Source: Alphaproteobacteria bacterium
GTDB taxonomy: Bacteria; Pseudomonadota; Alphaproteobacteria; Sphingomonadales; Sphingomonadaceae
Assembly: GCA_028293005.1 (NCBI GenBank)
Contig: JAQGLH010000364.1
Location: forward strand, 1 to 11,179
Direction of reading: 5' to 3'
Length of the DNA: 11,179 nt
Shown here: piece after piece, positions 5,721 to 11,179 of the stretch
Layout: each line of letters begins with the position of its first letter
How positions within the stretch are numbered: the stretch's first letter is position 1
Made by a program: the position numbers and the translations under genes
The notes under the pieces: generated by a model
What the model saw: only the letters and a program-made list of their open reading frames with translations
The model's database searches: none
What the model was told of the DNA's origin: nothing

Positions 5721-5963
5721 ATGAGCAAGGCCGAGGAATATCAGACGAAGGCGGCCGAAGCGCTTGCCCAGCTCGCCGAAGCGACGACCGAGGCCGAGCG
5801 GAGCCGACTGCGGCGGGCGCACAGCGTCTACGTCAAGCTTTCCACCCACGGCGCCGAGGCCGCTGCGCGCGCCGAGCGCCGCCCGCCGGGGCGGATCAAG
5901 CCCGAGAAGCCGACTGCTGCGAAGCCCGGCCTTCCAAAGACCGGCTCGGCGTTCAAGATCTGA
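5721..5963 (+). CDS. Small helical protein of unknown function
   Basis: An 80-residue cytoplasmic protein with no signal peptide or membrane segment; I cannot assign a function. Residues 3-54 look like two helices (EEYQTKAAEALAQLAEAT, then a charged segment EAERSRLRRAHSVYVKLSTH) with a heptad-like spacing of Ala and Leu. The tail, 54-80, is Pro/Lys/Arg-rich and probably unstructured (RRPPGRIKPEKP). AAGGAAG lies 5 bases before the ATG at 5721, supporting the start. The pattern Tyr-x3-Ala, Ala-rich helix, then AxxxYxxL resembles the C-terminal extension of the convergent hydrolase gene (residues about 269-303 there), so the two may share a small helical-hairpin domain. The stop codon lies inside the first unit of a 14-bp tandem repeat. 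Confidence 0.65.
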   Translation: MSKAEEYQTKAAEALAQLAEATTEAERSRLRRAHSVYVKLSTHGAEAAARAERRPPGRIKPEKPTAAKPGLPKTGSAFKI

Positions 5964-6011
5964 CCGGCAAGATCTGACCGGCAAGATCTGACCGGCCAAG
6001 ATCCGACCAGC
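5955..6011. repeat. 14-bp tandem repeat spanning a stop codon (three perfect copies and one degenerate)
   Basis: The unit aagatctgaccggc occurs perfectly at 5955-5968, 5969-5982 and 5983-5996; a fourth, altered copy (aagatccgaccagc) follows after one extra base at 5998-6011. The first copy contains the TGA of the small helical protein gene. Because 14 is not a multiple of three, the TGAs at 5961, 5975 and 5989 fall in all three plus-strand frames. Confidence 0.95.
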
Positions 6012-6025
6012 GAGCCACTTCATAC

Positions 6026-6061
6026 GAGCGCGTCGCGCGGCATCGTGCTTTGCACGCGCTC
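6026..6061. terminator. Possible hairpin between convergent genes
   Basis: GAGCGCGT (6026-6033) can pair with ACGCGCTC (6054-6061) across a 20-base loop; alternatively CGTGC-TTT-GCACG (6044-6056) forms a compact 5-bp hairpin. Either lies between two converging genes, where a bidirectional terminator is expected. There is no T-run on either strand, so support is weak. Confidence 0.3.
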
Positions 6062-6093
6062 CCCGCGGTCACTGAGCCCGTTCCCGCTTAGCC

Positions 6094-6121
6094 CTAGTCC
6101 AGGGCTGCTAGTCCAGGGCTG
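6094..6121. repeat. Perfect 14-bp tandem duplication over the hydrolase stop codon
   Basis: The unit ctagtccagggctg is repeated exactly at 6094-6107 and 6108-6121. On the minus strand each copy carries a TAG; the one at 6110-6108 ends the hydrolase gene and the other lies 14 bases beyond it. This is the second case in this small region of a 14-bp duplication placed on a stop codon. Confidence 0.93.
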
Positions 6122-7037
6122 CCTCGTGCACCGTTTCGTGCGGTCCGACGGCGCAATGCACCAGGTCCAGATAATAAGCCGCGAGCAGATAATGCGAACG
6201 CACCGCCTTGGGATGGCTGGCGCGTTGCGCGAGCAGGAGCTCGGCTTCGGCGCGCTCGTGGAAATAGGCTTTCTCCTGCTCAGGCATCGCCTGGCGGCTG
6301 CGGCGCCCGAGGAAGCGGCGCCAGTTGAGCGGCCTCGGATTGTCTCCAACGGCCTGGCCGAGCGTGCCCTCGCCGGGGTTGGTCGTTATCGCCTGCCGCC
6401 GTGCGCGGACCGAGCGGCGTGCGTCGGCGACCGAGGTGATCAGGCTTTCGCACAGCGACACGCCCTTTTCCCAGACCCCGAGCTGCGACTGCGCGTTCAA
6501 ATGCCCGACGGCGCCGGCATCGACGAGCTGGCTTCCCCAGTCGCGCGCCAGCTCGGCTGCCGCTTCGAACCGCGCATGGGGATCGTCCCGGCTCGCGACG
6601 AGCAGCGACGGGAAGGGCAGGTTCGCGCGCGGCGGCGGGCCGAAATCATGCAGCCTCGGCTCGGCGGCAGCGGTCTCGGCAGCGCCGTCGAGGACGGGCG
6701 GCGCCACCAGCATCGCCCCCACCACTTTGCGGCGCACCGACCCGCGCCACCGCAGCTTCGACCACCAGGCGACGGCAAGGCAGCCGAGGCTGTGCGCGAC
6801 CAGCACGACCTGCCCGGGGCTGGCCTCGATCGCGCGGTCGAGCTGGTTCACCCAGCGATCGCGATGGGGGCGGGACCAATCGCCCATTTCGACCCGGCGG
6901 CAATCGGGCAGCGCCTCTTCCCAAAGCGTCTGCCAATGATCGGAACCCGAGCCGTCGAGCCCGGGCACGATCAGGATCCTCGGCAACTGCATCGGCTGGC
7001 GGAACGCTTGGGGCTGGCGGAACGCTTGGGGCTGCAT
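6108..7037 (-). CDS. RBBP9/YdeN-type serine hydrolase with C-terminal helical extension
   Basis: An alpha/beta hydrolase of the RBBP9/YdeN family (small cytoplasmic serine hydrolases) with an extra domain; the substrate is unknown. From the ATG at 7037 it has 309 residues, against about 180-190 for the family. Family landmarks: ILIVPGLDGSGSDHWQ (residues about 22-37), nucleophile Ser in VLVAHSLGC (S83), acid in SRDDPHA (D151 or D152), and catalytic His in GHLNAQSQLG (H179). The hydrolase fold ends near 203. A basic linker (about 204-250) and a helical segment, EKAYFHERAEAELLLAQRA to YLLAAYYLDLV (about 255-293), follow. The ATG at 7037 has AAAGGGA 5 bases upstream. The frame extends 11 codons further to a TTG at 7070, which I do not favour. 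A later ATG at 6992 would fit the minimal fold but has no Shine-Dalgarno. The N-terminus contains QAFRQPQAFRQP from an 18-bp duplication. Confidence 0.85.
   Translation of the reverse strand: MQPQAFRQPQAFRQPMQLPRILIVPGLDGSGSDHWQTLWEEALPDCRRVEMGDWSRPHRDRWVNQLDRAIEASPGQVVLVAHSLGCLAVAWWSKLRWRGSVRRKVVGAMLVAPPVLDGAAETAAAEPRLHDFGPPPRANLPFPSLLVASRDDPHARFEAAAELARDWGSQLVDAGAVGHLNAQSQLGVWEKGVSLCESLITSVADARRSVRARRQAITTNPGEGTLGQAVGDNPRPLNWRRFLGRRSRQAMPEQEKAYFHERAEAELLLAQRASHPKAVRSHYLLAAYYLDLVHCAVGPHETVHEAALD
6994..7029. repeat. Perfect 18-bp tandem duplication at the hydrolase N-terminus
   Basis: The unit ggctggcggaacgcttgg occurs at 6994-7011 and 7012-7029 without mismatch, with five more matching bases after it. 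Being a multiple of three, it keeps the frame and gives the doubled hexapeptide QAFRQP just inside the chosen start. The residues lie before the conserved fold, so the change is probably neutral. Confidence 0.95.
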
Positions 7038-7180
7038 CTTCGTCCCTTTCGAGTCGCGTGACGTGGCCAATTTCGCTCTCGAGGAGACTAATGTCTATGA
7101 ATTAAGTAGAGATCACGCCAGGATGCGCCGTTCCCAGGGCGAGCCGTTCCCGCGCTGTCCCGTGCAGCCACTGCCGGGCC

Positions 7181-7900
7181 TCAGTCGCTGATGAATTCAC
7201 GTACGAACGTGCTTTGCGGACGCTCCTGGATGTCGGCGGGCGGCGCGAACTGCTCGATGACGCCGGCATTGAGGATCGCGACGCGGTCGGACAGGGCGAA
7301 CGCCTCGTCGCGATCGTGCGTCACGAAGATCGAGGTCACGCCGATGCGGCGCTGGATGTCGCGCAGCGCCACGCGCAGCTCGCGCCGAACCTTGGCGTCG
7401 AGCGCCCCGAACGGCTCGTCGAGCAGCAGGATCTCGGGTTGGCGGGCAAGCGCGCGGGCGAGCGCGACCCGCTGCCTTTGCCCGCCGGAAAGCTGCGCTG
7501 GATAGCGTGCGCCGAGCCCCGGCAGCTGGACCAGATCGAGCAATTCCTCGATCCGGGCGTCGATCTGGGCCTTGGGCGGCCGGCTGCTGCGCTTCATCAC
7601 CTTGAGGCCGAACGCGATGTTCTTCGCCACGGTCATGTGGCCGAACAAGGCATAATGCTGGAACACGAAGCCGATCCCGCGCTCGGACGCCGGGACACGA
7701 CTGACATCCTGGGAGCCGAAATAGACTTGGCCCTCGTCCGCATAATCGAGCCCGGCGATGATCCGCAGCAGCGTGGTTTTGCCCGAGCCCGACGGCCCGA
7801 GCAGCGCGACGAACTCGCCGTCGAGGATCGACAGCGACACCGAACGCAGCGCGGGGTAGGCGCCGAACTCCTTCGACACGTTTTCAACAGTAATAGCCAT
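7181..7900 (-). CDS. cysA: Sulfate/thiosulfate ABC transporter ATP-binding protein CysA, short form
   Basis: The ATPase that powers sulfate/thiosulfate import through CysT-CysW at the inner membrane. All ABC motifs are present in 239 residues: Walker [10 protein letters not shown] (35-43), Q-loop Gln81 (VFQHYALF), signature LSGGQRQR (137-144), Walker B ILLLDEP (157-163), D-loop GALD (165-168) and switch His195 (VTHDRDEA). The protein stops at FVREFISD, just after the nucleotide-binding domain. E. coli CysA is about 365 residues with a C-terminal TOBE-like region, so roughly 100-120 residues are absent here. The reading frame after the stop codon shows nothing TOBE-like before the next stop. 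The ATG at 7900 opens the family-typical [13 protein letters not shown] and lies 2 bases after the cysW stop codon; an upstream ATG at 7942 inside cysW is unlikely. Specificity is assigned mainly from the paired CysT/CysW genes. Confidence 0.9.
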   Translation of the reverse strand: MAITVENVSKEFGAYPALRSVSLSILDGEFVALLGPSGSGKTTLLRIIAGLDYADEGQVYFGSQDVSRVPASERGIGFVFQHYALFGHMTVAKNIAFGLKVMKRSSRPPKAQIDARIEELLDLVQLPGLGARYPAQLSGGQRQRVALARALARQPEILLLDEPFGALDAKVRRELRVALRDIQRRIGVTSIFVTHDRDEAFALSDRVAILNAGVIEQFAPPADIQERPQSTFVREFISD

Positions 7901-7902
7901 TT

Positions 7903-8745
7903 TCAGTGCCCCATCGCGGCAATCGCATCGCGATGGCGCCATTCGAGAAAAGTCTTGAGGGTCAGCGTGACGAGCGCAAGCAAGGCAAGCAGCGAGGCGA
8001 CCGCGAAGGCGGCGACGAAATTATATTCGTTGTAGAGCACCTCGACATGGAGCGGCATCGTGTTGGTCTCGCCGCGGATGTGGCCGGAGACGACCGAGAC
8101 CGCGCCGAACTCGCCCATCGCGCGCGCGTTGCAGAGCAAGACTCCATAGAGCAGGCCCCAGCGGATGTTCGGCAAGGTCACGTTCCAAAAGGTCTGCCAG
8201 CCGCTCGCGCCGAGCGAGAGCGCGGCCTCCTCGTCGGTCCGGCCCTGCGCGGTCATCAGCGGAATGAGCTCGCGCGCGACGAACGGAAAAGTGACGAACA
8301 CGGTCGCGAGGATGATGCCTGGCAAGGCGAAGATGATTTCGATGTCATGCTCCTGCAGCCACGCGCCGAACCAGCCGTGCGCGCCGAACAGCAAGACGTA
8401 GATCAGGCCGGCCACCACCGGCGAGACGGAGAAGGGAAGGTCGATCAAGGTGATCAGCAGCTCCTTGCCGCGGAAATCATGCTTGGTGATCGCCCAGGAG
8501 GCGGCGAGCCCGAACGCGATGTTGAGCGGCACCGAGATGCCGGCGACGAGCAGGGTCAGCGTGATCGCGGAGCGTGCGTCCGGCTCGGTGACCGCCTCGA
8601 GCCAGCCCGGCAGCCCGGCCCGGAACGCTTCGACGAACACCGCCACCAGCGGCAGCAGCAGGATCAGCAGCAGATAAGCGAGCGCGGCGAGGATCAGGAT
8701 CGACCGCACGCGCGCACCCTCCTGCAGTGGCGAGCGGAACCTCAT
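7903..8745 (-). CDS. cysW: Sulfate/thiosulfate ABC transporter permease CysW
   Basis: The second membrane subunit of the sulfate importer, 280 residues, a normal length. Predicted spans lie at about 15-40, 59-86, 98-121, 136-158, 195-220 and 242-265. The cytoplasmic EAA loop that contacts the ATPase reads [20 protein letters not shown] (172-191). Conserved sulfate-permease stretches include [20 protein letters not shown] (102-121) and [17 protein letters not shown] (207-223). The ATG at 8745 overlaps the cysT stop in an ATGA, implying translational coupling. cysA starts 2 bases after its stop. Having two distinct permeases, CysT and CysW, separates this system from molybdate importers, which use a single ModB. 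Confidence 0.95.
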   Translation of the reverse strand: MRFRSPLQEGARVRSILILAALAYLLLILLLPLVAVFVEAFRAGLPGWLEAVTEPDARSAITLTLLVAGISVPLNIAFGLAASWAITKHDFRGKELLITLIDLPFSVSPVVAGLIYVLLFGAHGWFGAWLQEHDIEIIFALPGIILATVFVTFPFVARELIPLMTAQGRTDEEAALSLGASGWQTFWNVTLPNIRWGLLYGVLLCNARAMGEFGAVSVVSGHIRGETNTMPLHVEVLYNEYNFVAAFAVASLLALLALVTLTLKTFLEWRHRDAIAAMGH

Positions 8746-9608
8746 GACGCCACCCTCCGGCGCTGCCAGCCCTGGAGCAGGTTCAACAGCAAGAGCATGA
8801 AGAACGAGGCGACCAGCATCACCGCGGCGATCGCCGTCGCCCCGGCATAGTCATATTGCTCGAGCTGGGTGATGATGAGCAAAGGCGCGATCTCGGTGTG
8901 GAACGGCATGTTGCCGGCGATGAAGATGACCGAGCCATATTCGCCGATCCCCCGGGCGAAGGCGAGGCTGAAGCCGGTGGCGAGTGCCGGCGCGATCGTC
9001 GGAAAAATCACCCGCGTGAAGGTCTGGAGACGCGTCGCGCCGAGCGTGGCGGCCGCCTCCTCGGCCTCCTTGCCCATTTGCGCGAGCACCGGCTCGACGG
9101 TGCGGACGACGAACGGCAGGCCGATGAAGGTCAGCGCGATGACGATGCCCGGCAGATGATAGGCGATCGGCATGCTCTCGGGGAGCAGGCTGCCGACCCA
9201 GCCGGTGTTCGCGTAGAGCGCGGTGAGCGCGATGCCGGCGACGGCGGTCGGAAGCGCGAACGGAAGATCGACGAGGGCGTTGATCAGCCGCTTCATCGGG
9301 AAGTCGTAGCGCACCAGAACCCAGGCGACGAGCAGCCCGAAGACGCTGTTGATCGCGCCGGCGAGGAAGGCCGTGCCGAAGCTTACCCGATAGGCTGCCA
9401 CCGCGCGTTCGGAGGCAGCGGCCGCCCAGAAGCTCCCCCAGCCGTCGCCGGCGCTGCGAATGAACACCGCGCTCAGCGGGATGAGCACGATGACCGACAG
9501 CCAGAACAGCGTCAGCCCCATCGACAAGCCAAAGCCCGGCATCGAAGTCCGGGCTCTGGTGTTTTTCTTGCGAGGTACTGGGCTGGTTGAAAGTGCGAGT
9601 GTCGCCAT
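8742..9608 (-). CDS. cysT: Sulfate/thiosulfate ABC transporter permease CysT (CysU)
   Basis: The first membrane subunit of the sulfate importer, 288 residues. An Arg/Lys-rich N-terminal tail (11-21) precedes predicted spans at about 26-50, 76-99, 108-133, 152-175, 205-231 and 255-278. The EAA loop reads [20 protein letters not shown] (183-202). Family stretches include [20 protein letters not shown] (114-133) and [19 protein letters not shown] (218-236). The ATG at 9608 shares its A with the porin stop codon (TGATG), so translation is probably coupled to the porin. The frame is open upstream to 9992, but that extension is out-of-frame porin sequence without membrane or family features. It forms the permease heterodimer with CysW, driven by CysA. 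Confidence 0.95.
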   Translation of the reverse strand: MATLALSTSPVPRKKNTRARTSMPGFGLSMGLTLFWLSVIVLIPLSAVFIRSAGDGWGSFWAAAASERAVAAYRVSFGTAFLAGAINSVFGLLVAWVLVRYDFPMKRLINALVDLPFALPTAVAGIALTALYANTGWVGSLLPESMPIAYHLPGIVIALTFIGLPFVVRTVEPVLAQMGKEAEEAAATLGATRLQTFTRVIFPTIAPALATGFSLAFARGIGEYGSVIFIAGNMPFHTEIAPLLIITQLEQYDYAGATAIAAVMLVASFFMLLLLNLLQGWQRRRVAS

Positions 9609-11089
9609 CAAAAGTCCAGGTGAAGACGTGTTGCTAATGCGTCCCCCTTCGTCTTCGAACCGACCGGATCGAGCGGGGTGTTGTCGCCGCTGAATCGGAC
9701 CCAGTTGAAGAGCAGCTTGGCGTTGGCCGTCAAATACCAGTTGAGCCCAAGCGTCCAGCTCTGCGCCTTGTTGCCGGCCCGCGCAAGAACCGGCGTGTCG
9801 GCAAGCGACAGATGGTCGTAGCGCAGCGCCAGTTCGAAGGCGCCGAGACCATCCTGGCCGAAGGTCGTGAACGGCTTCACGCGATCGAAATTGCCATTCT
9901 TGAACGGCCGGGTCTCGCCGGTGATGAACCAGGTCGCATAGGCGTAATAGCCATCGAATGCTTCGTTCGCCAGCGACGGCCGATCGAGCCACAGGCGGCC
10001 ATATTCACCCGCGACGGTGAGCGGCCCGAACACGCCGGTCGCCTCGGTGCCGAGGTAACGCAACGTGTCGACGCCGGTGATCACGCCCGAATCGGCGATA
10101 TTGCCATTGTCGATGCGGATGTTCGGCCGGTCGCTGAGCCGGACGGCGTCGGGCGTGTCGCCCGATTTGAGCGAGGTGCGATAGAAGCCAGACGCGCCGA
10201 GGTGGACGATTTTGCCGGTGTCGAACACCGGCTCCCAAGTGACGCGGCCGTTGACGCCCCAGCTTTCGTCGGGGGTGTTGGTAACCGCGGTCGCGGTCGA
10301 GCGGCTGATGCTTTCATTGTCGCCGAACAGGCCGACGGCGGCGTTGATCGTGTCGCTGACATAGCCCACCGAGACGCCGATCCGGCGCTCCGCGCCGGCG
10401 TTGCCGAACGCATTGGTGAACATGCCGCGCTCGAGGAAGACGTTGTAATTGTCGCTGTTGTTCGATTCCAGGCCGAACGGCGCCTTGTGCTGGCCGGCAG
10501 TGATCAGCAAGCGGGGGCTGATCACATATTGGAGATAGGCGTCGGTGAGGTTGACCACATTGCCGGCGAAATCCGCCTCGATGCGATAGTTGAATTTCTT
10601 GAACGCGGTGCCCTCGAGGCCGATCCGCGCGCGGCGAAAGCCGGTGCCGTTGTTGTAATCATAGCCCCCGGCGCGCTCGAGGAACGCAGCGTAATCGGCC
10701 TCGATCACGCCGCGCGGCTTGAAGGTGAAGTTGCCGGTCGGCTCGGCGAAGGTCGGGCCCCAGCTGAACTGGACGTTCTTGGCGGCGCGGGTCTCGACCG
10801 TCTCGAGCCGGGTCTGGTTGAACTGGGCCTGCTGCTCGAGCTCGGCGTTGCGCTTCTCGAGCTGCGAGACCTTGGCCTCGAGCGCGTTGAGCCGGTCGAC
10901 CACCGGATCGCCGGTCGGGGCGGGCGCTGCCGCCGGCGCGGGAGCATCGTCCTCGACGATCGTGTCGATCGTGCCGCCGACCGGCTCTTCGCCGGGGCTG
11001 GCGACATCGGTGTCGGGGGATTGGGCAAGCCCGGGGGCGGAGACGAGCGCGAGCAGGGAGACGCCCGCGGCGAGCAGGAGACGCATCAT
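9608..11089 (-). CDS. OprO/OprP-type outer-membrane porin, first gene of the cysTWA operon seen here
   Basis: A 493-residue outer-membrane channel of the phosphate-selective porin O/P family (Porin_O_P). Residues 1-23 are a signal peptide (MMRLLLAAGVSLLALVSAPG, then LAQ). An acidic Pro/Ala-rich linker (24-60) and a coiled coil (about 61-102, LNALEAKVSQLEKRNAELEQ) follow; this coiled coil is likely to be periplasmic and to support trimerisation. The remainder is a beta-barrel with alternating strands, including FRRARIGLEGTAFKKFNYRI and GQHKAPFGLE, a signature area of the family. It ends in Phe (RLHLDF), the usual signal for barrel assembly. GGAG precedes the two adjacent ATGs at 11089 and 11086. 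The stop overlaps the cysT start by one base, so sulfate or thiosulfate is a more likely natural solute than phosphate; that is inference from context. No promoter fits between its start and the terminator 14 bases upstream. Confidence 0.92.
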   Translation of the reverse strand: MMRLLLAAGVSLLALVSAPGLAQSPDTDVASPGEEPVGGTIDTIVEDDAPAPAAAPAPTGDPVVDRLNALEAKVSQLEKRNAELEQQAQFNQTRLETVETRAAKNVQFSWGPTFAEPTGNFTFKPRGVIEADYAAFLERAGGYDYNNGTGFRRARIGLEGTAFKKFNYRIEADFAGNVVNLTDAYLQYVISPRLLITAGQHKAPFGLESNNSDNYNVFLERGMFTNAFGNAGAERRIGVSVGYVSDTINAAVGLFGDNESISRSTATAVTNTPDESWGVNGRVTWEPVFDTGKIVHLGASGFYRTSLKSGDTPDAVRLSDRPNIRIDNGNIADSGVITGVDTLRYLGTEATGVFGPLTVAGEYGRLWLDRPSLANEAFDGYYAYATWFITGETRPFKNGNFDRVKPFTTFGQDGLGAFELALRYDHLSLADTPVLARAGNKAQSWTLGLNWYLTANAKLLFNWVRFSGDNTPLDPVGSKTKGDALATRLHLDF

Positions 11090-11102
11090 ATTTCTCCATT
11101 CG

Positions 11103-11139
11103 AATAAAAAGCGGAGGTCCGGTCCGTGACCGGACCTCC
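11103..11139 (-). terminator. Intrinsic terminator for leftward transcription, just before the porin gene
   Basis: On the minus strand a 12-bp perfect stem (arms at plus positions 11128-11139 and 11113-11124, loop of three bases) is followed by GC and then TTTTT at 11110-11106. This is a complete rho-independent terminator. It would end transcripts entering from the right edge, 14 bases before the porin ATG. Because there is no room for a promoter after it, it is likely to act as a partial terminator inside the operon, or the porin promoter overlaps the hairpin. Confidence 0.9.
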
Positions 11140-11151
11140 AGGGGGCGCTGG

Positions 11152-11179
11152 CTAGGGAGTCAGCGTGCGGGGATTCAGC
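11152..11179 (-). CDS. Possible 3' end of an upstream gene (last eight codons)
   Basis: Reading leftward from the right edge, one frame ends LNPRTLTP and then a TAG at 11154-11152, 12 bases before the intrinsic terminator. A stop codon followed closely by a terminator suggests a real gene end. In sulfate ABC operons the periplasmic binding-protein gene often lies first, so Sbp/CysP would be a reasonable guess, but eight residues are too few to identify the family. Confidence 0.3.

Noticed and set aside
5534..5977. A 147-codon plus-strand ORF covering the gap before the 80-residue protein
   Set aside because: No Shine-Dalgarno, Arg-rich random composition, and it overlaps the better-supported ORF at 5721 in another frame.
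5955..6011. Short direct repeats as a possible CRISPR array
   Set aside because: The units are contiguous with no spacers, and no cas genes are present.
7091..7105. A GAGGAG followed by ATG TCT ATG AAT TAA on the plus strand, a possible micro-ORF
   Set aside because: Only four codons and no downstream plus-strand gene that it could regulate.
9609..9992. Extension of CysT by 128 residues upstream
   Set aside because: The extension is out-of-frame porin sequence without family or membrane features; the ATG at 9608 coupled to the porin stop fits the family start.
9812..11107. A 431-codon plus-strand ORF opposite the porin
   Set aside because: Antisense shadow of the porin gene, which has a signal peptide, family motifs and a terminal Phe.

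Overview
The window looks like a chromosomal segment of a high-GC alphaproteobacterium, most probably a sphingomonad (Sphingomonas or a relative). This is inferred from gene style: Gly/Tyr/Arg-rich envelope proteins next to a glycine-zipper protein, an OprO/OprP-like porin ahead of sulfate permease genes, and a GC-rich intergenic hairpin of a type I associate with this group. No rRNA, tRNA, CRISPR array or transposase gene was seen.

Layout from left to right. (1) 1-1654: a drug-efflux module. A membrane-fusion (HlyD/EmrA-type) gene runs leftward off the window and a MarR repressor gene runs rightward; the shared 117-base gap holds a 12-bp perfect palindrome over the marR promoter. (2) 1669-1847: a near-consensus promoter and a 35-codon ORF for a cysteine-rich, hydrophobic small protein. 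(3) 1899-3224: a secreted chymotrypsin-fold serine protease with a pro-region, on the minus strand. (4) 3490-4594: two secreted envelope proteins, one with a glycine-zipper 2TM domain and one Gly/Tyr-rich with RYDDR repeats. (5) 4770-5516: a TauE/SafE-type anion exporter, followed by an 88-base stretch bounded by 14-bp inverted repeats. (6) 5721-7037: two convergent genes, a small helical protein and a RBBP9/YdeN-type serine hydrolase with an unusual C-terminal extension. (7) 7181-11089: a tightly packed minus-strand operon, porin-cysT-cysW-cysA, in which consecutive genes overlap or lie 2 bases apart. A textbook intrinsic terminator precedes the porin, and a few codons of a possible upstream gene lie at the right edge.

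The clearest functional unit is the sulfate uptake operon: an outer-membrane porin, two different inner-membrane permeases (the CysT/CysW pair typical of sulfate/thiosulfate importers) and a short ATPase lacking the usual C-terminal regulatory region. The periplasmic sulfate-binding protein is not in the window; the gene ending at the right edge is a candidate.

The most unusual sequence-level signal is a run of short tandem duplications, mostly perfect, with units of 14-20 bp. They lie at or beside gene boundaries, and two cover the stop codons of neighbouring convergent genes. I see no obvious defence system or wholly new multigene system. The most interesting candidates are the porin-coupled CysTWA operon with its internal terminator, the hydrolase fusion with a possible relative next door, the 35-residue peptide and the duplications.
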